From: Bacteroidota bacterium
GTDB lineage: Bacteria > Bacteroidota > Bacteroidia > NORP154
Direction: 5' to 3'
DNA: 12,498 bases
Assembly: GCA_002401055.1 (NCBI GenBank)
Contig: NVRZ01000068.1
Location: 1-12,498 of the forward strand
Part shown: positions 1-6,420 of the stretch, piece by piece
Numbering within the stretch: position 1 is the first letter of the stretch
Layout: every line of letters begins with the position of its first letter
Program-made: the position numbers and the translations under genes
Notes under the pieces: model-generated
Databases searched by the model: none
Told to the model about the DNA's origin: nothing
The model's input: the letters and a program-made list of their open reading frames with translations, nothing else

Positions 1-989
1 TCATGTTCATCTTCAATTTCCCCGAATAACTCCTCCATTACATCTTCCATAGTTACCATGCCTGCAGTACCTCCAAATTCATCTAATACTATCGCAATAC
101 TTCTCTGTTCTTTTATAAATGATTTTAAGAGATCATTTGCAGACATTGATTCAGGGATTAAGGATATTGGCAGCATGATTGACTTTATGTTTTCGGGTTT
201 TTTAAACATTTCGTATGAGTGGGCATAACCTACAACATGTTCGATGTCTTCCTCGTATATGATAATTCTAGATAGTCCAGTTTTAATGAAGTTTCGTTGA
301 AGTACCTCAATTGATTCATCGATACTTAGCGCCGTTATTTCCGTTCTTGGAACCATGCAGTCTCTGATTTTAACATTTGAAAAATCAAGGGCGTTCCTAA
401 ATATTTTCACTTCTGTTTCTTCGGGAGATTGATCGTCATCTGATAAGCCTTCATTCAAATAATTATCAAGATCGATCTTACCAAATACTGGCGTTTCATT
501 TTTTACGTCTGTGCCAACAACGTATTTGAGAAAGAAATCTGAAAGCCCAATTACCAACCACACCAAAGGATATAAGGCATAATACACAATCAGCGCAGGT
601 AATGTGAAAATAGTTAGGATTCTATTGGGGTTTATTCTGAAGAGTGTTTTGGGGATGAATTCAGCAGTAATCAATACAATCAGCGTGGCAATTATTGTTT
701 GTGTAATTAAAATCATCAAGTTTGAAGAAAACCAGACAATCAGGTATGGCTCAACCAATTTTGCAAGCAGGATGCCATAAATTACCAAAGCAATGTTGTT
801 TCCAACCAACATCGCTCCAATAAATCGAGCAGGGTGTTTTAAGAAGAATGAATATATCCTACCCGAAAGCTCTCCTTGCTTGTTGGCCAGTTCTATTCGG
901 AGCTTGCTTGAGGAGATAAATGCTATCTCCATTCCAGAGAAAAAGGCTGAAAACATTAAACAAATAAAGACCAGGAGAATACTACTCAT
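1..989 (-). CDS. CNNM/CBS-domain membrane protein (hemolysin/CorC family), 3' end cut by window edge
   Basis: Reading the minus strand from an ATG at 989 gives 329 open codons to the window edge. The N-terminal half is a CNNM (DUF21) membrane domain: hydrophobic segments near residues 3-25, 57-78, 88-110 and 125-150, with SGMEIAF at 18-24, GNN at 63-65 and EFIPKTL at 110-116. A CBS pair follows, about 205-329, with RDCMVPRTE at 209-217 and DEFGGTAGMVT at 303-313, ending in the acidic LFGEIEDEH. Full-length relatives are usually about 430 residues, so the missing part should be the end of the CBS pair and a CorC_HlyC domain. The family includes putative Mg2+/Co2+ transporters; 'hemolysin' is a historical name. 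The ATG overlaps the stop of the upstream 71-residue gene (shared ATGAGTAG, 982-989), suggesting translational coupling. Family assignment is firm; the substrate is unknown. Confidence 0.93.
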   Translation of the reverse strand, partial: MSSILLVFICLMFSAFFSGMEIAFISSSKLRIELANKQGELSGRIYSFFLKHPARFIGAMLVGNNIALVIYGILLAKLVEPYLIVWFSSNLMILITQTIIATLIVLITAEFIPKTLFRINPNRILTIFTLPALIVYYALYPLVWLVIGLSDFFLKYVVGTDVKNETPVFGKIDLDNYLNEGLSDDDQSPEETEVKIFRNALDFSNVKIRDCMVPRTEITALSIDESIEVLQRNFIKTGLSRIIIYEEDIEHVVGYAHSYEMFKKPENIKSIMLPISLIPESMSANDLLKSFIKEQRSIAIVLDEFGGTAGMVTMEDVMEELFGEIEDEH

Positions 990-1197
990 TATCAGTTTCC
1001 TTTTGAAGCTTTTCGCGCTGTCTCCTTCTCATTCCATACATAACACCAGCAACTACCGTAAAAATGAAAAACAAATAACTCTCTCCGATTCCGCTCGTCA
1101 CCGTTTCATATACTCCAAATCCGATTGAAGCTATCGCAATTATTAGCCAGGCAATCTCAAGAATTCTAATGATTGTTATTTCTTTGGGCGTTGCCAT
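982..1197 (-). CDS. Small two-TM membrane protein of unknown function
   Basis: A 71-residue protein with two hydrophobic segments (about 8-28 and 40-55) and a strongly basic tail after the second (RRRQREKLQK, about 57-66), so both ends are probably cytoplasmic by the positive-inside rule. I recognise no named domain. It is likely real because it fits exactly between lptC and the CNNM gene: it starts 5 nt after the lptC stop, and its stop codon lies inside the first codons of the CNNM gene (8-nt overlap). This packing suggests co-translation with the CNNM protein. It could be an accessory subunit of either neighbour, but that is inference. An overlapping plus-strand ORF at 793-1128 is judged a shadow. 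Confidence 0.8.
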   Translation of the reverse strand: MATPKEITIIRILEIAWLIIAIASIGFGVYETVTSGIGESYLFFIFTVVAGVMYGMRRRQREKLQKETDNE

Positions 1198-1202
1198 GGT
1201 AG

Positions 1203-1742
1203 TTAGTTTTCTATGTTGATGGTTCCTTTGATCTTTTTGATTTTAAACTTGGTAAAGCTCTGATTTGACTCAAAGCCTTCGCCTAGAATGATCTCGTCTG
1301 CCGTCGTTATTTTAACGAATTCTTCCGAGTATATTTTGCCTGTTTTTTCGTCCCAAATCAGGTGTTCTGTATTCAGTTGTTCGCCCAATTCATTAATTAA
1401 CACAACGTTCCCTTTTGCTTCCATGAGTCCTGTTTCTTCATAGCTAATCGCGTAATTGGCTGTCAGTCTTGAGCTGATTTCCATGTCAGAGTCATAAAAT
1501 TCAAGCTCTACGCCTGATGGCAATTCTAGATAAGGTTTCTCGCCGCTAAATCGATCCAATTGTGGAGCAATGAGTTTTACTTGAAGCTGAGCTGAGTCGC
1601 TATACAGCAGAGTTGCGTTGAAGGTTGATTCGACTGGCATTTCACTTTTTGATGAAATGATTCTGACCTTCTCAATGTCATTTTCACAAGAGCCAACTAC
1701 GAATAAGATTAATGGTAGAGCAAGAAGGAATTTGTTGTTCAA
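1203..1742 (-). CDS. lptC: LPS export ABC transporter periplasmic protein LptC (lipoprotein form), TTG start
   Basis: A 179-residue predicted lipoprotein: the hydrophobic signal (about 4-16) ends in VVGSC, giving a lipidated Cys19. The rest is beta-strand-rich in the manner of the LptA/LptC/OstA fold, with alternating hydrophobic and polar strands and the typical phrases MEAKGNVVL, near residue 108, and IYSEEFVKI, near 137. LptC joins the LptBFG inner-membrane ABC transporter to the periplasmic LptA-type bridge that carries lipopolysaccharide to the outer membrane. E. coli LptC is anchored by a TM helix; lipoprotein-type LptC is common in Bacteroidota. The start must be TTG at 1742: the in-frame upstream stop is only 9 nt away and no ATG precedes the signal peptide. 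No Shine-Dalgarno is visible, so translation may depend on ribosomes finishing the TPR gene, which is in the same frame. Remaining Lpt genes are not in the window. Confidence 0.85.
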   Translation of the reverse strand: MNNKFLLALPLILFVVGSCENDIEKVRIISSKSEMPVESTFNATLLYSDSAQLQVKLIAPQLDRFSGEKPYLELPSGVELEFYDSDMEISSRLTANYAISYEETGLMEAKGNVVLINELGEQLNTEHLIWDEKTGKIYSEEFVKITTADEIILGEGFESNQSFTKFKIKKIKGTINIEN

Positions 1743-1751
1743 ATTGATGGT

Positions 1752-3104
1752 TTATTGAACGCGAACAGTAGTAGTTTCGTTTATCCAACACCCGACAGTA
1801 TATGATTTCCCTTCTGTATAGTTGTAAAAAAAAGCGTCTTTCTTTGTTGGGAAATACTTCGACCACGTTGCAATTTTTTTATTGGCTTCTTCAGCAATAG
1901 ATCGATCAATTGCCTTAGCCCTTATATATTTGTCAACTGCAACCCAGTATACCGCGCCTTTCTCAAAATCATTTTCTCCACAATCTTTTGCACTTGCTGA
2001 ATATAGGTCTCCAATTAACAAGTAAGGCTTTCCCCATCCTGAGCGCAATGATGCAGCTTTTCGCGCGTATCCGCGTGCCGCCGAAAACTGTTTTAAATTT
2101 CTAAAGTAATGTTTGCCCATCATATAATTGTAATCCGCTTTTTTTAGTGGATCTTCTTGAAGTTCAATCGCCTGTTTTAAGAAGGTAGTTGCTTTGGAAA
2201 AGGATTTTTTATCAATCATCATCTTACCCATGTTGTAGGCAGATACAGCTGAGGGTTCGAGATTGTGAAGCGTTTCGGCAATCCTAGCAAACAAGGGGTC
2301 ATCAGTACAATCTTTCTTGTTCATAAGCCCAGCGGCTCTTTTTAGCCACTCCGCATCTTCTTTTTTAGATTCAAACTGAGCGCCATAGATTTTCTTTAAG
2401 TCGTCACAGCTGGCAACAGGCTCAAAGAGAATGTTTACGTTATCTCTGGCAATTTCATAGAAATTGCGCTTTTTTGCAAGTTTATCTCCCTGCAACTTTC
2501 CAATTTGGTATTCTATAATCGTGATCGACACATCATAAATCTCTATCACCTTACTCTTCTCAATTTTTTCGGCATCCAGCATCTTGATTGCAGACTGGAA
2601 GTAACCAGTAACTGCTCCAGCTTTAGACTTTTTTGCCTGAAGTTCTACAGACCTAGTCAGCACGTTGTATGCCTCTTCTAACTTGTCTTTCCGGTATTGT
2701 AAGATGTCTACGCCTTTAAGGCCCAGAACAAATCCCTCTTGTTTAAAATTCACGATCCTCTGATCATATATCATTAACAATGTATCTACCAGTTTCGCTT
2801 TCACGTTAGCATCCTTTTCTTTCTTTATAAGTCGTTTGTATATCCGCGCTCCGTTGGCATACATTTTTTTGCTGGATTTGGGACAATTGTTAAATACCCA
2901 TCTCCATCCGGCCATAGCGTCACTGTAGTTCTTTTGTTTATAGAATTCTATGTACAATGAAAGATTCTGTACACACAGCACACTATCCTCCGCGTTATCG
3001 CCATATTTCCCATTTTGCGCGATGGAGGTGCCACATAATAATCCAACCAACAAAAATCCAATCCCTACAAATCTCTTAACGTTCATTTTCATCTCTTTAA
3101 TCAT
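1752..3104 (-). CDS. Secreted tetratricopeptide-repeat (TPR) protein
   Basis: A 450-residue helical protein with an N-terminal signal peptide (hydrophobic core about residues 12-25, likely cleaved after SIAQ near residue 30). TPR-like helix pairs are visible at about 285-315 (SAYNMGKMMIDKKSFSKA), 323-352 (DYNYMMGKHYFRNLKQFSAA) and 358-395; more degenerate ones lie at about 48-75 and 105-200. The extreme C-terminus is not TPR: a segment around YFPTKKDAFFY (417-427) and SYTVGCWINETTTVRVQ (434-450) that I recall as a recurring ending of TPR proteins in this phylum. Placed between a beta-barrel gene and lptC, it probably acts as a periplasmic scaffold; no enzymatic motif is seen. The first ATG (3104) overlaps the upstream stop by 8 nt; ATGs at 3092 and 3086 are credible alternatives, the former with AAAGAG immediately upstream. 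Confidence 0.85.
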   Translation of the reverse strand: MIKEMKMNVKRFVGIGFLLVGLLCGTSIAQNGKYGDNAEDSVLCVQNLSLYIEFYKQKNYSDAMAGWRWVFNNCPKSSKKMYANGARIYKRLIKKEKDANVKAKLVDTLLMIYDQRIVNFKQEGFVLGLKGVDILQYRKDKLEEAYNVLTRSVELQAKKSKAGAVTGYFQSAIKMLDAEKIEKSKVIEIYDVSITIIEYQIGKLQGDKLAKKRNFYEIARDNVNILFEPVASCDDLKKIYGAQFESKKEDAEWLKRAAGLMNKKDCTDDPLFARIAETLHNLEPSAVSAYNMGKMMIDKKSFSKATTFLKQAIELQEDPLKKADYNYMMGKHYFRNLKQFSAARGYARKAASLRSGWGKPYLLIGDLYSASAKDCGENDFEKGAVYWVAVDKYIRAKAIDRSIAEEANKKIATWSKYFPTKKDAFFYNYTEGKSYTVGCWINETTTVRVQ

Positions 3105-4401
3105 ATTTTCTTTTCAAGAACCAAATGTCATTAATAGTCAACCCAAAAAGAACATTCCAGTAATTTTCTTGAATTAGATTATTTTCAATCGTTCCTCTTT
3201 TACCAGTTTCATAGGATATGCTAATTACTGACCCAAGTTTCCTCAACGGTAATCCAATACCAAAACTTGTGCCATATTTACTGAGCCTCGTACCTTTTAC
3301 CTGTAGGTGTGTGTTTTCATAGTAAGCCCCTAGCCGGTAGTAAATAGTATTAAAGTATTTATTTGAGCGGAAATCCGGATTAAATTGCATACCAATGCTA
3401 AACCTGCTGCTGTTAGCTAACGAATCTTTAACACCAAATGAGCTAAAATTTGACCAGAAACGAGTTGAATAATCTACCCCAAAGAGCCATCGCTCACCAA
3501 TCTTAGTGCTAATTCCAATACCGAAACTACCGGGAAGGATAGTTTCTCCTTCTTCGTCAATATTAATGGTCGTGTCAAGTGGGAGCAAGAGGAAGGGATC
3601 ATCGGCATACTCGATAAAGGACACACCTATTTTAGTTCTCTTGGTAGACATCTTTGTAGATAAGTCAAAGGTTAATCCTCCGGAAAAAGTCAGCTTGTTT
3701 TTTAGCGCCTTGCCAGAAAGAGAATCAAGAGTATGCCTATACAACAATCCATAATTGAAATGTAACGCCCCCAGCTTTTGGGTTTCTATTGTATAGTAAT
3801 GGAATGTATTGGCGTTTTCAAATATTGCTCTTCTGGACGTTTCAGTAGGTCCAAAGATATAGGAAGCATTGATCCCCATTGACAAATTTTTATACCTGAA
3901 CGCATTACCCCAATAAACCTGGTTGAGGCCTCCGTTGCCAATAAATGTGTAGTTCACTTTACCGATTCCAGGTATATTATCTTGATCTATTACCCTGTAG
4001 TTAATTTTGCTGAATGGCTTGATTCCAAAACTGCTTCCCCACCATTTGGTAATTGGAAAAGCTAAAGCAAAGTAACTAATTGATGTTCCAAACGTTGTCT
4101 GACTGGTGTCGGTGAGTATCAACTTATTCCTGGAAGTTTGAAGACCAATCTCAAAAAGAAAAGATTGCTTTCGTATGTAACCAAAGGATGCCGGGTTGCT
4201 AAGGTTAATAGCTTTCGGGTTTATTAATCCAATTCCGAAACCACCCATTGCATGGCTTTGGGCAAATCCTGTTGACTCCATGTCTCCTAACCCAAATCGG
4301 GAATAGGGAGAGTTAACACCATTTTGGCCTTGCGCTCCAGGTGGTATCAGTAATGAAAAAGATACGGCCAGAAGTATCAGCCTAAAATTATCGATTGACA
4401 T
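3097..4401 (-). CDS. Predicted outer-membrane beta-barrel protein of unknown function
   Basis: A 434-residue protein with a signal peptide (hydrophobic core about 7-20, likely cleavage near residues 24-26). The mature protein opens with NSPYSRFGLGD (30-40), a start I associate with a Bacteroidota-specific family. It contains many alternating amphipathic strands rich in Gly, Tyr, Phe and Trp, with Ser/Asn/Gly turns. The early AMGGFGIGL (51-59) and NLSNPASF (66-73) resemble FadL/TodX-like or PorV-like outer-membrane transport proteins, so a barrel is the best reading. The protein ends KRKYD rather than in the usual terminal aromatic. It overlaps the end of coaX by 14 nt and is overlapped by the TPR gene by 8 nt, so all three should be translated together. 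Candidate roles are transport of hydrophobic compounds or partnership with the LPS pathway; neither is shown by the sequence. Confidence 0.8.
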   Translation of the reverse strand: MSIDNFRLILLAVSFSLLIPPGAQGQNGVNSPYSRFGLGDMESTGFAQSHAMGGFGIGLINPKAINLSNPASFGYIRKQSFLFEIGLQTSRNKLILTDTSQTTFGTSISYFALAFPITKWWGSSFGIKPFSKINYRVIDQDNIPGIGKVNYTFIGNGGLNQVYWGNAFRYKNLSMGINASYIFGPTETSRRAIFENANTFHYYTIETQKLGALHFNYGLLYRHTLDSLSGKALKNKLTFSGGLTFDLSTKMSTKRTKIGVSFIEYADDPFLLLPLDTTINIDEEGETILPGSFGIGISTKIGERWLFGVDYSTRFWSNFSSFGVKDSLANSSRFSIGMQFNPDFRSNKYFNTIYYRLGAYYENTHLQVKGTRLSKYGTSFGIGLPLRKLGSVISISYETGKRGTIENNLIQENYWNVLFGLTINDIWFLKRKYD

Positions 4402-5146
4402 TGAAATTCACTATTACATTTAACCCGGTAAGGGCCAGATAAGAGTCTGCAAAGATGAGATTTTTTTTGGATTGAAATGTCCTCCTTAATTCATTTTCAA
4501 AATAAGGGAAACTACCACCCGTAAACATTACCTTCAATTCAGGAAATTCCTCAAAATATCGATTTATTAATCCAGTTATCTCATAAAAGACGCCGCGCGT
4601 AACTCCAGTCATAATAGATTCTTTAGTTGATTTCCCCTGAAGCATAATTTGTTCCAACGGGATGTCAGCCACTACTAACGGTAAATTCTCAGTATAATTA
4701 TTCAAGGCCTTATATCGCAAACTTGTACTAGGTGATATACTTCCTCCCTGGTACTCATTTTTGCTGTTTATAAAGTCAAAAGTGATACATGTACCCAAGT
4801 CTATAACTAGAACATTTTCATTTCTGAATTGATTGTTGGCTCCAACGGATATAGCTATGCGGTCGGCTCCTAATGTGTCAGGAGTGGAGTAAGCAAGAGT
4901 TATCGGTAGAGGTGTGGAGCTATCTAGCTCCATAACCAGAGCATTGGGATAGAATGAAGAAATGTTCAATTGTTCATTTCCAACTGAGGAAGTTAAAATG
5001 TTGCGGACCTCCTTTAATGGGTTCAAAAAGTCTTCCAGAATATTTGAATCTGAACCCTTTTCAATTGTAATGTTTGCAATTAATTTGTCGTCCACGAACA
5101 CGCCCAATTTTGAGCGAGTATTTCCTATGTCTGCAACTAAGTTCAT
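4388..5146 (-). CDS. coaX: Type III pantothenate kinase (CoaX)
   Basis: A 252-residue protein that phosphorylates pantothenate with ATP, the first step of coenzyme A synthesis in the cytoplasm. The ASKHA-fold motifs are all in place: DIGNTRSK at 6-13 (phosphate loop), TPDTLGADR at 88-96 with the presumed catalytic Asp95, DLGTCITFD at 116-124 (second phosphate motif; Cys in the third variable position), GGSISPS at 134-140 and FTGG at 208-211. Length is normal for the family (about 240-260). It is the first gene of a six-gene minus-strand run and overlaps the next gene by 14 nt. A -7-like promoter element lies about 23 nt upstream. The start is the first ATG, directly before the DIGNT motif. 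Identity is clear from the motifs. Confidence 0.95.
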   Translation of the reverse strand: MNLVADIGNTRSKLGVFVDDKLIANITIEKGSDSNILEDFLNPLKEVRNILTSSVGNEQLNISSFYPNALVMELDSSTPLPITLAYSTPDTLGADRIAISVGANNQFRNENVLVIDLGTCITFDFINSKNEYQGGSISPSTSLRYKALNNYTENLPLVVADIPLEQIMLQGKSTKESIMTGVTRGVFYEITGLINRYFEEFPELKVMFTGGSFPYFENELRRTFQSKKNLIFADSYLALTGLNVIVNFNVNR

Positions 5147-5158
5147 TTGCCGGTATTG

Positions 5159-5171
5159 TTGAAATTTTCAA
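5159..5171. repeat. Short perfect inverted repeat in the coaX/tRNA-Phe intergenic region
   Basis: TTGAAA and TTTCAA flank a single T, giving a 13-nt near-palindrome. It sits between the putative coaX -7 element and the coaX start, where a repressor-type operator could lie. It is short and AT-rich, so chance is a real possibility. Confidence 0.3.
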
Positions 5172-5176
5172 AATTA
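5169..5176 (-). promoter_or_regulatory. Candidate Bacteroidota -7 promoter element for the coaX operon
   Basis: On the minus strand these bases read TAATTTTG, an exact match to the Bacteroidota -7 consensus TAnnTTTG. Transcription would begin about 7 nt downstream, leaving a leader of roughly 15 nt before the coaX ATG at 5146. I do not find a convincing TTG -33 element at the usual 19-21 nt spacing (that region reads AATTTACTC), so the call is tentative. The element partly overlaps the inverted repeat at 5159-5171. Confidence 0.4.
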
Positions 5177-5213
5177 ACAAATAGTTGAGTAAATTCGCCG
5201 TCTCTATGAAGGG

Positions 5214-5286
5214 GGTACCATAGCTCAGTTGGTAGAGCAATGGACTGAAAATCCATGTGTCCCTGGTTCGATTCCAGGTGGTACCA
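5214..5286 (+). tRNA. tRNA-Phe (anticodon GAA)
   Basis: A full 73-nt cloverleaf can be folded by hand. The acceptor stem GGTACCA (5214-5220) pairs with TGGTACC (5279-5285), with discriminator A5286. The D stem is GCTC/GAGC (5223-5226 with 5235-5238). The anticodon stem ATGGA/TCCAT (5240-5244 with 5252-5256) encloses loop CTGAAAA with anticodon GAA at 5247-5249. The variable loop is GTGTC. The T stem CCTGG/CCAGG (5262-5266 with 5274-5278) encloses loop TTCGATT. The 3' CCA is not encoded (CAA follows the discriminator), so it must be added by tRNA nucleotidyltransferase. It stands alone, divergent from coaX and followed by its own terminator. No clear -33/-7 promoter could be assigned upstream. 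Confidence 0.97.
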
Positions 5287-5299
5287 CAAAATATTACAG

Positions 5300-5331
5300 A
5301 GGGTTGGAAGTTGATACTTTCAGCCCTTTTT
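5300..5331 (+). terminator. Rho-independent terminator after tRNA-Phe
   Basis: A 12-bp stem (5300-5311 with 5316-5327, including two G-T wobbles) encloses the loop TGAT and is followed by a T run (5327-5331). It lies 14 nt after the tRNA and about 80 nt before fabH, so it probably separates tRNA transcription from the fabH operon and implies fabH has its own promoter in 5332-5393. I could not identify a consensus promoter there: TTGG at 5350-5353 could be a -33 element, but the matching -7 position reads only TAGTTGAT. Confidence 0.85.
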
Positions 5332-5393
5332 GTATTTTAGATTTAGAAATTGGTCAAATGCGCTTAAAGCTTAGTTGATCTACAGATTGGATT

Positions 5394-5400
5394 AGAAGGA
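5394..5400 (+). promoter_or_regulatory. Ribosome-binding site of the fabH-type gene
   Basis: AGAAGGA lies 10 nt before the ATG at 5411. It is the clearest Shine-Dalgarno-like sequence in the window, in a phylum where most genes lack one, and it supports this start codon. The spacing is slightly long. Confidence 0.5.
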
Positions 5401-5410
5401 ATAGACGCTG

Positions 5411-6415
5411 ATGTATAATACTCAAATTATTGGAACTGGCCATTATGTTCCAGACCGGGTGGTTACCAATTCCGAGCTGGAAGAAATGATGGATACCACA
5501 GATGAGTGGATTGTTGAAAGGACCGGGGTACAGGAAAGAAGGTGGTTTGAGGCGGGAAAGGATACGGTATCAAATATGGGTACCAAAGCCGCACTAAGTG
5601 CCCTCGAAAATGCTGGATTGGAGGCCAAAGATGTTGACTTCATAGTGTTTGCTACTTTGAGTCCGGAGTATTACTTTCCAGGATGCGGAGTGTTGGTACA
5701 AGACCAGTTAAATATTGGTACGATCGGCGCACTGGATGTGCGTAATCAGTGCTCAGGATTTATCTATGGACTGAGCGTAGCTGATCAGTATATTAAAACG
5801 GGTATGTATAAGACAATCCTTGTAATTGGATCAGAAATTCAAAGCAACATAATGGATAAGTCCAGCAATGGAAGGGCTATGGCAGTAATCTTTGGCGATG
5901 GAGCCGGTGCCGTTGTTCTGCAAGCCACTGAAGACCCAGGGAAAGGAATTTTATCTACCCATCTACATTCTCAGGGGAAGCATGCTATGGAGTTGACGGT
6001 CAAAGAACCAAGTACGATACACAAGGATCAGATAATAAAAAGACTTATTGACGGTGCAGAGGCAGATATATATCCTTACATGAATGGAAAATTCATTTTC
6101 AAACACGCTATCGAAAGATTCTCGGAGGTAATAAACGAAGCCTTGGACAAGAACCACTACAAACCCTCTGACTTGGATATGCTAATTCCGCATCAGGCCA
6201 ACTTGCGGATATCTCAGTTTACACAGCGATCATTGGGGCTAACGGATGACAAGGTTTGGAATAATATTCAGAAATATGGGAATACGACAAGTGCTTCCAT
6301 TCCGATAGCGCTTAATGAAGCGCATCGAGCTGGAAAAATTAATGATGGAGACCTTGTGTGCCTTGCAGCTTTCGGAAGCGGATTAACCTGGGCTTCAGCT
6401 TTAATACGGTGGTAA
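5411..6415 (+). CDS. 3-oxoacyl-ACP synthase III (ketoacyl-ACP synthase III, FabH family)
   Basis: A 334-residue thiolase-fold condensing enzyme with the complete KAS III triad: Cys114 in RNQCSGF, His261 in IPHQANLRI and Asn291 in YGNTTSASIP. TTDEWIVERTGVQERR (29-44) matches the canonical FabH segment around the CoA-binding Trp, and FGDGAGAVVL (161-170) and the C-terminal FGSGLTW are typical. FabH condenses acetyl- or branched acyl-CoA with malonyl-ACP to start fatty acid synthesis. The protein is slightly longer than E. coli FabH (317), with extra sequence around 195-228. It is not beside plsX or other fab genes, so it may be a second, pathway-specific paralogue; hence no symbol. It heads a run with the histidine kinase (5-nt gap) and gpmI. 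Confidence 0.9.
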   Translation: MYNTQIIGTGHYVPDRVVTNSELEEMMDTTDEWIVERTGVQERRWFEAGKDTVSNMGTKAALSALENAGLEAKDVDFIVFATLSPEYYFPGCGVLVQDQLNIGTIGALDVRNQCSGFIYGLSVADQYIKTGMYKTILVIGSEIQSNIMDKSSNGRAMAVIFGDGAGAVVLQATEDPGKGILSTHLHSQGKHAMELTVKEPSTIHKDQIIKRLIDGAEADIYPYMNGKFIFKHAIERFSEVINEALDKNHYKPSDLDMLIPHQANLRISQFTQRSLGLTDDKVWNNIQKYGNTTSASIPIALNEAHRAGKINDGDLVCLAAFGSGLTWASALIRW

Positions 6416-6420
6416 CTGTT

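Noticed and set aside
793..1128. Plus-strand 111-residue ORF
   Set aside because: It lies antisense to the CNNM gene and the 71-residue gene, both with better support; its composition is unlike a real protein.
1684..1866. 60-residue minus-strand ORF at the TPR/lptC junction
   Set aside because: It is out of frame with both genes, overlaps both, and has no recognisable features.
5185..5210. TTG...TATGAA as a promoter for tRNA-Phe
   Set aside because: Spacing would place the start site at or inside the mature tRNA, and TATGAAGG does not match TAnnTTTG.
5214..5289. tRNA-Phe as an integration site (attB)
   Set aside because: No second copy of the tRNA 3' end, no integrase and no foreign-looking genes are present in the window; the flanking genes are housekeeping.
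6358..6420. Upstream ATG extension of the histidine kinase
   Set aside because: It would overlap the end of the fabH-type gene by 58 nt and put a polar stretch before the first TM helix; the ATG at 6421 fits better.
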